Source of the DNA: Actinomycetes bacterium
Lineage (GTDB): Bacteria > Actinomycetota > Acidimicrobiia > Acidimicrobiales > RAAP-2
Direction of reading: 5' to 3'
DNA length: 20,441 nt
Assembly (NCBI GenBank): GCA_021791615.1
Contig: JAJYWG010000002.1
Location: 1 to 20,441 of the forward strand
Shown here: piece after piece, positions 7,042 through 14,288 of the stretch
How the letters are laid out: the number at the start of each line of letters is the position of its first letter
How positions within the stretch are numbered: position 1 is the stretch's first letter
Position numbers and translations under genes: made by a program
Notes under the pieces: model-generated
Seen by the model: only the letters and a program-made list of their open reading frames with translations
Databases searched by the model: none
What the model was told of the DNA's origin: nothing

Positions 7042-8457
7042 ATGAGCACACGACACCATGTCGAGCATGTCGACGTCATCACGCTTGGAGCGGGTGGCGG
7101 CGCGTACCCTGGCGCATTCGCCTTGGCCGATGCCGGTCGCCACGTGGTGATGGTGGACCCCAAAGGCGTGATGAGCGGCAACTGCCTGGCCGAGGGCTGC
7201 GTGCCGTCCAAGGCCGTCTACGAGATGGCGGAGCTGCGACGCCGGATGGCGGCTGCACCGGTCGAGCGTGCGCTCGGAGCGCTCCAGACATCGGTCGACT
7301 ACGCCGGGATCGTCGCCTGGAAGGACGAGGTGCAGGAGCACCGCTACCGCCAGCACGCCGCCGAGCTCGACCACGCCGCCGAGCGCCTGCGCCTCGTGCG
7401 CGGGTCCGGGCGCCTGCTCGACGCCCACCGCGTCGAGGTGTCCTCCGACGGCGCCTCTCGGACCTACCACGCAGACCAGATCGTCATCGCGACCGGAGCC
7501 GACGTCTTCGTCCCGCCCATCCCCGGAGCAGAGCTGTGCGTGACCAGCAGGGACCTGTTCGCCCTCCATCCGAGGGTCACCACCCTCCCCGAGCGTCTCG
7601 CGGTCATCGGAGGCGGCTACATCGGCCTCGAGGTCGCCTGCATGCTCCACGCATTCGGCAGCGAGGTCTCCGTGATCGAGGCACTGCCCGAGTTGCTGTC
7701 GGGCATGGACCCCGACTTCGTCTCCCTCCTCGCCGCAGGGATCGACCCTTCGATCACCATCCGTCTCTCCTCTGCGGTCACCGGCGTGACCAAGCAGGCC
7801 GGTGGCGGGTTCACCGTGCACGTGCGCGACGGTGACACCGAGGATGCGGTCGACGCCGACCTCGTGCTCATGGCGGTCGGTCGCAGGCCCGTGATCCCCG
7901 ACGGCGCGGCCGACCTCGGGCTTCGGATGGAGGGCCACGGTCTGGCGGTGGAGCCCTCGATGCAGGTCCCCGGCCACCCGCACCTGTACGCGCCCGGCGA
8001 CGTGAACGGCCGCTCCATGCTCTTCCACTCAGCGGTGCGCCAGTCCCTCGTGGCCGCGCACAACATCCTGGCTGGCGACCATGTCGTCGATCGGATGGAC
8101 TTCGATGCCGTGCCGGCGACGATCTTCACCGCACCCGAGGGCGCCTATGTCGGCCTCACCCGGGCGTCCGCCGCGAAACGGCATCTGGCCGTCGCAGAAG
8201 GCGCCTATGCGCTGGAGGGCGACTCGCGGGCGCAGATCCTCGGTGAGACCTACGGCGAGATCCGGCTGTTCTTCGACGCCGAGAGTCTCCGCCTCCTCGG
8301 CGGGTGGGTCGTCGGCATCGATGCCGCCCAGCTCATCGGCCAGATCGGAGAGGCGGCCGCAGCGGGTCTCACCGCCTACGACCTGGCCCGTTTCGCCGAC
8401 CAGCATCCCACCGCGGCAGAAGGCATCGGCAAAGCGGCCCGGTCCCTCGTCGGCTGA
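7042..8457 (+). CDS. lpdA: Dihydrolipoamide dehydrogenase-like pyridine nucleotide-disulfide oxidoreductase
   Basis: The 471-residue flavoprotein belongs to the class I disulfide reductases. The FAD-binding site reads TLGAGGGAYPGA near residue 15, a variant of the GxGxxG loop. The redox-active pair is C48/C53 in NCLAEGCVPSK. A second nucleotide-binding fold begins at AVIGGGYIGLEVA (about 185). The C-terminal dimer domain ends with the catalytic HPTAAE (H455, E460), as in lipoamide dehydrogenase. No 2-oxoacid dehydrogenase or glycine-cleavage gene is adjacent, so the natural partner is unknown; a related reductase (mycothione- or mercuric-type) is possible, although I see no extra cysteine pair. 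The ATG at 7042 is preceded only by a weak AGAAAG. It is 97 bp from the GH15 gene, so it may or may not share that transcript. Confidence 0.85.
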   Translation: MSTRHHVEHVDVITLGAGGGAYPGAFALADAGRHVVMVDPKGVMSGNCLAEGCVPSKAVYEMAELRRRMAAAPVERALGALQTSVDYAGIVAWKDEVQEHRYRQHAAELDHAAERLRLVRGSGRLLDAHRVEVSSDGASRTYHADQIVIATGADVFVPPIPGAELCVTSRDLFALHPRVTTLPERLAVIGGGYIGLEVACMLHAFGSEVSVIEALPELLSGMDPDFVSLLAAGIDPSITIRLSSAVTGVTKQAGGGFTVHVRDGDTEDAVDADLVLMAVGRRPVIPDGAADLGLRMEGHGLAVEPSMQVPGHPHLYAPGDVNGRSMLFHSAVRQSLVAAHNILAGDHVVDRMDFDAVPATIFTAPEGAYVGLTRASAAKRHLAVAEGAYALEGDSRAQILGETYGEIRLFFDAESLRLLGGWVVGIDAAQLIGQIGEAAAAGLTAYDLARFADQHPTAAEGIGKAARSLVG

Positions 8458-8739
8458 GGCCAGTGCCGCCCGAGGGTCGCGACGACCGACGATCACCACC
8501 AGCCGGAGCTTGTCGCAAGAGGCGCGGCGTCAGCGTCTCCAAGGGCACAGTGGGAAACGCGGCCTTGGTGAGCGCCAGCCTTCGCCGCCGCGCGTCGCTC
8601 CGCCCGGGTCCTGGTCGCCTCCGCACTGCCCTCGGGCGAGTCGCTCGAAAGTGCTCCCGGTGCGGTAGAGGGACGAGCAAACGGTTCCGCTCACCACGGA
8701 GCAGCCTTCCGTAGTACCCTGGCAGCCGAGGTAATACCG
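8458..8739. other. Intergenic stretch before vapBC, no gene recognised
   Basis: These 282 bp contain no convincing coding frame. Open frames here are Arg/Ser-rich with no family resemblance. The promoter of the toxin-antitoxin pair should lie in its right half, and an autoregulatory site is expected there because VapB-type antitoxins usually bind their own promoter. I cannot single out the -35/-10 pair with confidence. Confidence 0.4.
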
Positions 8740-8967
8740 ATGATCACCACGGTCAATCCGAAGGGCCAGGTCACCATCCCCGAGTTGCTCCGCGAACGCT
8801 ACGGGTTTCCGCCCGGCACGAAGGTCGTGTGGCTGGAGCGCGATGGCGACCTCATTCCCAAGCCGCTCCTGTCGGTCGAGCAACTGCGTGGGCGCTTCAA
8901 GGGGAGCAAGTTGACCGCGATGTTGCTGGAGGAGCGCGCCCGAGACCGCGAGCATGAGGATGGTTGA
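8740..8967 (+). CDS. vapB: VapB-type antitoxin with AbrB/MazE DNA-binding domain
   Basis: The 75-residue protein should bind and neutralise the PIN toxin encoded next to it and repress their shared promoter. Residues 1-45 form a swapped-hairpin AbrB/SpoVT domain, with the typical MITTVNPKGQVTIPELLRE start and the PGTKVVW turn. The charged tail (about 50-75) would be the toxin-wrapping part. GAGGT lies about 7 nt before the ATG. Its last 14 bp overlap the toxin gene, the usual layout for coupled translation of such pairs. It is flanked by non-coding sequence on the left, so the pair forms its own transcription unit. Confidence 0.88.
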   Translation: MITTVNPKGQVTIPELLRERYGFPPGTKVVWLERDGDLIPKPLLSVEQLRGRFKGSKLTAMLLEERARDREHEDG

Positions 8968-9382
8968 TCGCGTCGTCCTCGATGCCCACGCGGTCCTCGC
9001 CTTCCTCGGCCAGGAGCAGGGTTGGGGTGAGGTCGAAGAGACCCTGCGGAGCGGCGAGCCGTGGATGACGCTGGTCAACCTCGGAGAGGTCGCGTACATC
9101 CTCGAGCGCACCTCCGACGCGGGGGCGGCCGACGAGGTGTGGGCGAACCTCCGCGCAGAGAGCCGGCCCGGGGGCGTGCCGGTGAGGTGGATCGACCTTG
9201 ACGACACGCTCGTGCGCCGAGCGGCGGCCATCAAGGCGCGGGGAGGACTCAGCTACGCCGACGCCTTCGCCTCCGCCGCTGCGGCAGTGCTCGACTGTCC
9301 AGTGCTCACCGGTGACCCCGAGTTCCGCGCGGCCGAGAGGCTCGGAGTCGCGGTCCGCTGGCTCGGGAGGAACGTCACATGA
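8954..9382 (+). CDS. vapC: VapC-type PIN-domain ribonuclease toxin
   Basis: The 142-residue PIN domain is predicted to be a Mg-dependent endoribonuclease that cuts specific RNAs (in known VapC proteins tRNA or rRNA) when the antitoxin is lost. The acidic active site is complete: D10 in VVLDAHAVL, E45 in NLGEVAYIL, D103 in SYADAFASA and D121 in LTGDPEF. The length is normal for VapC. The start at 8954 overlaps the antitoxin by 14 bp; a second ATG at 8960 in the same frame is also possible. Nothing suggests that the gene is inactivated, so the system looks functional. Confidence 0.9.
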   Translation: MRMVDRVVLDAHAVLAFLGQEQGWGEVEETLRSGEPWMTLVNLGEVAYILERTSDAGAADEVWANLRAESRPGGVPVRWIDLDDTLVRRAAAIKARGGLSYADAFASAAAAVLDCPVLTGDPEFRAAERLGVAVRWLGRNVT

Positions 9383-9538
9383 AACCCGTCGGCACCGGCG
9401 CTCGCCCTCTGTGTCTGCCCTGTGGTCGCGGTATCGACGCATCGGGTTCGTGGACATCTCCGCTCGCGAGATCGGCGCGGGACTCAGCAGCCTTCTTGCA
9501 ACGACATAGCCGGTTGCGCGTGCTGAGGCAACCCGCAA

Positions 9539-9561
9539 GACGCTGACGCGAGCCCAGCGTC
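9539..9561 (+). terminator. Possible hairpin terminator of vapBC
   Basis: A perfect 7-bp stem (GACGCTG/CAGCGTC) with a 9-nt loop lies about 160 bp after vapC, preceded at 9512-9533 by a 6-bp stem with a 10-nt loop. Neither is followed by a T-run, so this is a weak call. Confidence 0.25.
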
Positions 9562-9780
9562 ACCGCGCTGGCACGTGGGTCGTCCTCAGCCGCGACATCG
9601 CCTTTGTTGCTGACGGACGGCGACCGGTTGCCTCCGGTTCGAGTGATGGAGCCAACAGCCGAGGACCCCATGCACCCGATCTTGACGCTTCGCCTTGCGC
9701 TTGCAACCATCAGGGAACCTCGGCGGCGCTGCGTAACGTCTGCCAGTTGTGTCGAGTGTCCGGTCGGGTCGAGAGGAGCC

Positions 9781-9786
9781 AAGGAG
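9781..9786 (+). promoter_or_regulatory. Ribosome binding site of the sulfatase gene
   Basis: AAGGAG sits 4 nt before the ATG at 9791. It decides that start against the in-frame ATGs at 9749 and 9809. Confidence 0.65.
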
Positions 9787-9790
9787 ATTC

Positions 9791-12082
9791 ATGAGCGTGA
9801 GTGGATCGATGTTTCCGCCCTTTGGTCGGACGACGAAGGAAGTCTCGCTCGTGACCGCACCGGGTGGAGAGCAGGTGAGCCGCCCCAACGTCATCGTCAT
9901 CCTCTTGGATGATTTGGGCTTCGCTCAGCTGGGGTGCTTCGGGTCGGACGTCGACACGCCGGCCATTGACCGACTGGCGGCGGAAGGTCTGCGCTACAAC
10001 GCCTTTCACGTCACCTCGATCTGCTCGTCGACGCGTGCCGCACTGCTTACCGGCCAGAATCACCACGCGGTGGGGATGGGTGCACTTCCAGATGTGCCGA
10101 TGCGGTTCCCCGGCTACTCCGGGAGAATTCCGCCGACGGCCGCGACCATGGCGCGGGTGCTCCGAGACGCCGGGTACTCGACCATGGCGGTGGGGAAGTG
10201 GCACCTCACGCCGTCGTCCGATCGGAGCGCTGCCGGGCCTTTCGACCTCTGGCCGCTCGGCCTCGGGTTCGAGCGCTTCTACGGCTTCCTCCACGGGTAC
10301 ACGAACCAGTGGACGCCGAACCTGGTCTGCGACAACCACTTCGTCGACCCGCCCCGGCGTCCCCAGGACGGATACCACCTCACCGAGGACCTGATCGACC
10401 AGGCGATCCGCCAGCTCCTCGATCAGCGCCATTCAAGCTCCAGCAGACCGTTCTTCTTGTACCTTGCCACGGGGGCCATGCACTCGCCGCACCAAGCCCC
10501 GACGGAGTGGCTCGAGCGATATCGGGGTCGCTTCGACATTGGCTGGGAACGGTGGCGTGCCCAAGCGTTCGAGCGACAACGTGCGCTAGGCATCATTCCC
10601 CTCGAGACCACGTGCACGCCGCGACCAAGCTGGGTCCAGGAATGGGACGCGCTCCCGACGGAGCAGCGACGCCTCTTCGCCAGGATGCAGGAGATCTACG
10701 CGGGATTTCTGTCCCACACCGACGACCAGATCGGAAGGCTCTTGGACTTCCTCGACGTGTCGGGACTCGCAGAGAACACCGCCGTCTTTCTCATGTCGGA
10801 CAACGGAGCGAGTGCAGAAGGCGGCCCGATCGGCTCGACCAACACCAGCCGCTGGCGCCTGGACGCGGAGACCGTCGAGGAGAACCTTGCAAAGGAGCCT
10901 GCGCTCGGTGGTTTTCGCCTGCTCAACCACTACCCGTGGGGATGGGCATGGGCGGGCAACAGCCCTTTCCGCCTCTGGAAGCGCTACACCTGGCTCGGAG
11001 GCACGCGCGTCCCGCTGGTCGTCCGCTGGCCGGACGGGATCGCCGCCCACGGTGAGATCCGAGGGCAGTTCTGCCACGCCGTTGACGTCATGCCGACGAT
11101 CCTCGAGCTTTGCACAGTCGCCGTACCCGACGTGGTGGACGGCGTCACTCAGCGTCCTCTGGACGGCGCCAGTTTCCTCGACACGTTCCGCGATGCCAGC
11201 GCGCAGGCTCCAAGGACCGCCCAGTACTTCGAGATGCTCGGCTCCCGAGCCATCTACGTAAACGGCTGGAAGGCCACCACCGACCGGGTGCTAGTGGGCC
11301 TGGCGGACGAGCGGCGCCTGATCCCGGGCAGTCATGACATCGAGACCGACTCGTGGAGCCTCTTCTGTCTCGACGATGATTTCTCTGAGGCACATGACCG
11401 TGCAGAGGAACGGCCGGACATTCTTCGACAACTCGAGTCTCTCTGGTGGGCGGAGGCCGGGCGCAACTCCGTGCTGCCCATGGGCGACTGGATGGGCGGA
11501 GTCGCCGATGTCATGACGGTTTCACCTCCTGATGCGCTTCGACACAAGGTCTTCCTGCCGGGATCCGGTCCGATCGCGGCCGAAGCGATGCCGTCCATCG
11601 AGTCGGGAGGGAGAATCGAAGTCGACATCGACGCTCCGGCTGACGGAGGAGACGGTGTCCTGTGGGCCCAGGGCGAATGGACCGGCGGGTGGGCATTGCT
11701 CGTCCACTCAGGACGCCCACAGTTCGTCCTGAACGCGTTTGGAGCCGACGTGTTCCGAATGACTGCTCCGGATCGTCTCGTGCCCGGTCACCACTCGATC
11801 ACTGTGACGTACGAGCCCGCCCCCCGCTCATCGATCGCCGCCCTCGCTGTCGACGGATCTGTGGTGGCCTCCATCTCGCTTCCCCCCGGTCCCCTGGTCC
11901 CGTCGCCAAGAGCCGCGGTGGCAGGCCCGCTGCGGATCGGCTACGACAGCGAATTCCCCGTGAGCGACGACTACCGGCCGCCCTTTGCATGGAGCGGTAC
12001 GATCCGGCGGCTCATCATCGAGTCGAGCCCACCGCCGGCGGATGCCTCCCAGATTCTGGACATCGCATTGCATGCCGACTGA
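9791..12082 (+). CDS. Type I sulfatase (arylsulfatase family) with variant CSSTR motif
   Basis: The 763-residue protein belongs to the alkaline-phosphatase-fold sulfatases that hydrolyse sulfate esters with a Ca ion and a formylglycine made from cysteine. The metal site begins with DDLG (D40/D41). The modification site is C78-S-S-T-R, followed by AALLTG. Further conserved points are GKWHL, AMHSPHQAP, HTDDQIGRL and SDNGAS. The length matches the long actinobacterial arylsulfatases (about 780 residues), with a beta-sandwich C-terminal region from about residue 580. The usual motif is CxPxR (typically CSPTR in this subgroup), so proline to serine at the third position is unusual. No signal peptide is seen, so it may act in the cytoplasm. 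It stands alone, converging on the sugar-oxidation operon. No maturase (formylglycine-generating enzyme) is in the window. Confidence 0.93.
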   Translation: MSVSGSMFPPFGRTTKEVSLVTAPGGEQVSRPNVIVILLDDLGFAQLGCFGSDVDTPAIDRLAAEGLRYNAFHVTSICSSTRAALLTGQNHHAVGMGALPDVPMRFPGYSGRIPPTAATMARVLRDAGYSTMAVGKWHLTPSSDRSAAGPFDLWPLGLGFERFYGFLHGYTNQWTPNLVCDNHFVDPPRRPQDGYHLTEDLIDQAIRQLLDQRHSSSSRPFFLYLATGAMHSPHQAPTEWLERYRGRFDIGWERWRAQAFERQRALGIIPLETTCTPRPSWVQEWDALPTEQRRLFARMQEIYAGFLSHTDDQIGRLLDFLDVSGLAENTAVFLMSDNGASAEGGPIGSTNTSRWRLDAETVEENLAKEPALGGFRLLNHYPWGWAWAGNSPFRLWKRYTWLGGTRVPLVVRWPDGIAAHGEIRGQFCHAVDVMPTILELCTVAVPDVVDGVTQRPLDGASFLDTFRDASAQAPRTAQYFEMLGSRAIYVNGWKATTDRVLVGLADERRLIPGSHDIETDSWSLFCLDDDFSEAHDRAEERPDILRQLESLWWAEAGRNSVLPMGDWMGGVADVMTVSPPDALRHKVFLPGSGPIAAEAMPSIESGGRIEVDIDAPADGGDGVLWAQGEWTGGWALLVHSGRPQFVLNAFGADVFRMTAPDRLVPGHHSITVTYEPAPRSSIAALAVDGSVVASISLPPGPLVPSPRAAVAGPLRIGYDSEFPVSDDYRPPFAWSGTIRRLIIESSPPPADASQILDIALHAD

Positions 12083-12197
12083 CCAACGGGGCTTCGGCCG
12101 GAATTCCTCTTCGAGCCGACCGACGAGCGGCAGCTCGAGAGCTCGCCCTTCCATGGGGCAGTGCACATCGACTGCACGTCGACAGGTCCCCGCGCCC
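12083..12197. other. Convergent intergenic region between the sulfatase and SDR genes
   Basis: These 115 bp separate two genes whose 3' ends face each other, so bidirectional termination is expected. Small inverted repeats are present: CGAGC/GCTCG with a GGCA loop (12124-12137) and GCAGT/ACTGC (12158-12162 and 12171-12175). Neither has a T-run, and I do not call a defined terminator. Confidence 0.35.
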
Positions 12198-12968
12198 TTA
12201 TGTGCGCTTCATCGTGCGCTTCGGCACGAGTCGCAGGCCGGCCATACCGCCGTCAACTTCGATGGCCGTGCCGGTAGTCGATCCAGCACTCGGTGAGGCG
12301 AGATAGGCAATCGCCGCAGCAACCTCCGCCGCCATCACCAATCGGCCGTGGGGCTGACGCGCCACGAGCTCGGCACGCTCGGCCACGGGATCCGGAGCAC
12401 TCGCCAGTAGCCGGCTGACCCACGGGGTCTCGACGGTCCCGGGATTGACGCAGTTGACGCGGACACCCTCGTGCAGGTGGTCCGCTGCCATCGCCCGCGT
12501 CAACGCGAGCACGGCCCCCTTGCTTGCGCTGTACAGAGCTCGGCGCACGAGCCCCGTCGTCGCAGCGATCGAGCAGGTGTTGACGATGGCTGCTTGCCGC
12601 GACGCGCGCAACGACGGCAGGCAGGCTCGCGTGACTCGTACGATGCCGAGCACGTTCACATCGATCACCTGGCGCCACTCGTCCTCGGAGTTCTCCTCCA
12701 CGGTCCCCTGTGCACCGATGCCGGCGTTGTTGACCAGCACATCCAATCCGCCCAGCTCGTTCACCGCCGACGTCACCGCCTCGCGCACCCATGCATCGTC
12801 GGTCACGTCGACGCGTTGGTACAAAAACGGCACCGCGGGTGGCTCTGCGACGTCGAACCCACAGACGCGAGCCCCACGAGATGCAAACAGCTCTGCGGTC
12901 GCGAGTCCGATACCCGACGCGGCGCCCGTCACGATTGCCCTCATCCCACCGAAGTCCGATCCGGGCAT
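12198..12968 (-). CDS. Short-chain dehydrogenase/reductase of the sugar-acid oxidation operon
   Basis: The 256-residue classical SDR oxidises or reduces a hydroxyl/keto group with NAD(P). Visible are the cofactor loop TGAASGIG (14-21), D40 at the end of strand beta-2, which favours NAD over NADP, NNAG (80-83), and the catalytic S133, Y146 and K150 (YSASK). ATEVDGG-type ends such as its IEVDGGM are typical of the family. It is the last gene of a minus-strand set with a lactonase, a UxaA dehydratase and an aldo/keto reductase. Context suggests 2-keto-3-deoxy-L-fuconate (or rhamnonate) dehydrogenase, or a sugar 1-dehydrogenase; the choice cannot be made from sequence. GGAGGAG just before the ATG at 12968 supports this start. 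Confidence 0.92.
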   Translation of the reverse strand: MPGSDFGGMRAIVTGAASGIGLATAELFASRGARVCGFDVAEPPAVPFLYQRVDVTDDAWVREAVTSAVNELGGLDVLVNNAGIGAQGTVEENSEDEWRQVIDVNVLGIVRVTRACLPSLRASRQAAIVNTCSIAATTGLVRRALYSASKGAVLALTRAMAADHLHEGVRVNCVNPGTVETPWVSRLLASAPDPVAERAELVARQPHGRLVMAAEVAAAIAYLASPSAGSTTGTAIEVDGGMAGLRLVPKRTMKRT

Positions 12969-12980
12969 GTCTCCTCCGTC

Positions 12981-13238
12981 CTACAACGTTGCTGAATCTC
13001 GACGTGCACACAGGCCAAGTCTGCTCTGCCCGCGAGAGCCGGGGTCCGATGCAGCTGCTCGAGGCGCATGAAACAGCAAGACGTTCACTGCGTGCTCAGG
13101 CCGAGCGAGCGCGCCTGGATTGTCCAGTGCGCCGGTGGTCCCGAAGACGGCTGTCCTGATGACAGACCAGATGCCGAAGAGAGCCGTCGCATCCTCTGGC
13201 CCAGCAGCGGAAGCCCCGATGTGCTTGGCGGTCAACAC
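12981..13238 (-). CDS. Possible small protein between the aldo/keto reductase and SDR genes
   Basis: An 85-codon frame starts with GTG at 13238, overlapping the aldo/keto reductase stop by a few bases, and ends at a TAG just before the SDR ribosome site. That fit to both neighbours is what one expects of a real operon gene. Against this, I recognise no family. The first half has G/C-rich third positions, while the second half has more mixed ones. It could be chance or a decayed gene. Confidence 0.25.
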   Translation of the reverse strand: MLTAKHIGASAAGPEDATALFGIWSVIRTAVFGTTGALDNPGALARPEHAVNVLLFHAPRAAASDPGSRGQSRLGLCARRDSATL

Positions 13239-14212
13239 TCGGCCGGCAGCAGGCCGCGGTGCGCCAGCTCCTCGAAGAGCCCTTCGGGAATCTCCAAAGA
13301 GAGATAGCTGACGTTGCGGGTCGCTTCGTCCGCCGTAGCCGCCCCCACTACGAGGGCGCCGACCGCTGGATGTGCAGCAACGAATTGCAACGCGACCGCA
13401 GGGAGAGGGACCCCCCACCTCGTACAGACGCTCTCGATCGCGCGCACACGGGCCAGCACTGCGGCACTTGCCGGTGCGTAGTCCAAATGGGCTCCCTCAT
13501 GGGGAGCGGCAAGGACGCCGCTCTTGTACACGCCCGCCGCCAGTACCGTCACTCCGCGTTCCCGGCATGCCGGAAACAGCGTCACCGCGGCAGGGGTCCC
13601 CAGCAGCGAGTACTCGCCAGCGATCAACACACAATCGAGCTCTGCGCGCTGGACGAACCAAGTGGCGACGGAGCTGCTGGTCGTGCCTACTCCGACTGCT
13701 CCGACAAAGCCCTCGGCTTTCAGATCGACAAGCGCTGGGTACGCCTCGTCGAGGGCTTGGCGCTCGTTCCCCTCTGGGTCATGAATGAGCGCGATGTCGA
13801 GACCGCTGCGCCCAAGTCGTTGGCAGGATTCCTCGACTGAGCGACGCGCGCCGTCGCTGCTGTAGTCCCGGATCCGTCTACGGCGTGGCGTCCCATAGAA
13901 CCCGTCGACACCTTCGACATCCTCATCGGTCGCCACGAGAAGCCGTCCAATCTTTGACGAGATCGTCACACTCACGTCAGGGTGCGAAGCAAGGAACCTG
14001 CCGATTCGCTCCTCGGAGAGCCCGACCCCGTAGTGCGGAGCGGTGTCAAAGGCACGCACGCCTGCGCTCCACGCCGATTCGAGAACCGCCTGGGCCTGAT
14101 GCTCGCTGACCGGAGCGAACAGTCCCCCGATCGAAGAGCAGCCCAGGATGAGGCTCGTCACTTCCACTCCCGTCCGACCGACGTCGACTTGCTTCAGCGG
14201 CAGTGCAGTCAC
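13232..14212 (-). CDS. Aldo/keto reductase, L-fucose (D-threo-aldose) 1-dehydrogenase-like
   Basis: The 326-residue (alpha/beta)8 enzyme is expected to oxidise the C1 of an aldose to a lactone with NAD(P). The N-terminus has the usual VDVGRTGVEVTSLILGCSSIGG. The catalytic tetrad is D56 and Y61 (AFDTAPHYG), K87 (ISSKIG) and H144 (ALIHDPEGN). The pattern DTAPHYGxGLSEERIG is typical of the D-threo-aldose 1-dehydrogenase group, which acts on L-fucose. It lies 76 bp after the UxaA-type gene and before the SDR gene. The start is not certain: GTG at 14212 begins where similarity begins and has GGAGGGG about 12 nt upstream, while an in-frame ATG at 14311 would add 33 atypical residues and overlap the upstream gene. 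Confidence 0.9.
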   Translation of the reverse strand: MTALPLKQVDVGRTGVEVTSLILGCSSIGGLFAPVSEHQAQAVLESAWSAGVRAFDTAPHYGVGLSEERIGRFLASHPDVSVTISSKIGRLLVATDEDVEGVDGFYGTPRRRRIRDYSSDGARRSVEESCQRLGRSGLDIALIHDPEGNERQALDEAYPALVDLKAEGFVGAVGVGTTSSSVATWFVQRAELDCVLIAGEYSLLGTPAAVTLFPACRERGVTVLAAGVYKSGVLAAPHEGAHLDYAPASAAVLARVRAIESVCTRWGVPLPAVALQFVAAHPAVGALVVGAATADEATRNVSYLSLEIPEGLFEELAHRGLLPAEC

Positions 14213-14288
14213 CTGGAAGGCCAGCCCCTCCACGTCTGCGCAGCACCTCGCGGCCGGCCCGTGCCGACGGCAGACGCGACCCGGCCGT

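Larger units (their letters stand above)
9383..9790. other. 408-bp stretch between vapC and the sulfatase gene, no gene recognised
   Basis: No frame on either strand resembles a known protein. It holds several inverted repeats: GGTTGC/GCAACC (9512-9517 and 9528-9533), GACGCTG/CAGCGTC (9539-9545 and 9555-9561), and GTTG-c-CTCC paired with GGAG-c-CAAC (9627-9635 and 9648-9656). The first two could end the vapBC transcript, although no T-run follows. A TTGACG at 9682-9687 with AACCAT 17 bp later is a weak candidate promoter for the sulfatase gene. Confidence 0.4.

Noticed and set aside
9631..9656. GGTTCGAGT resembling the T-arm of a tRNA
   Set aside because: The flanking bases do not form the 5-bp T stem, there is no anticodon or D arm upstream, and no acceptor stem can be drawn. 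Only a generic hairpin remains.
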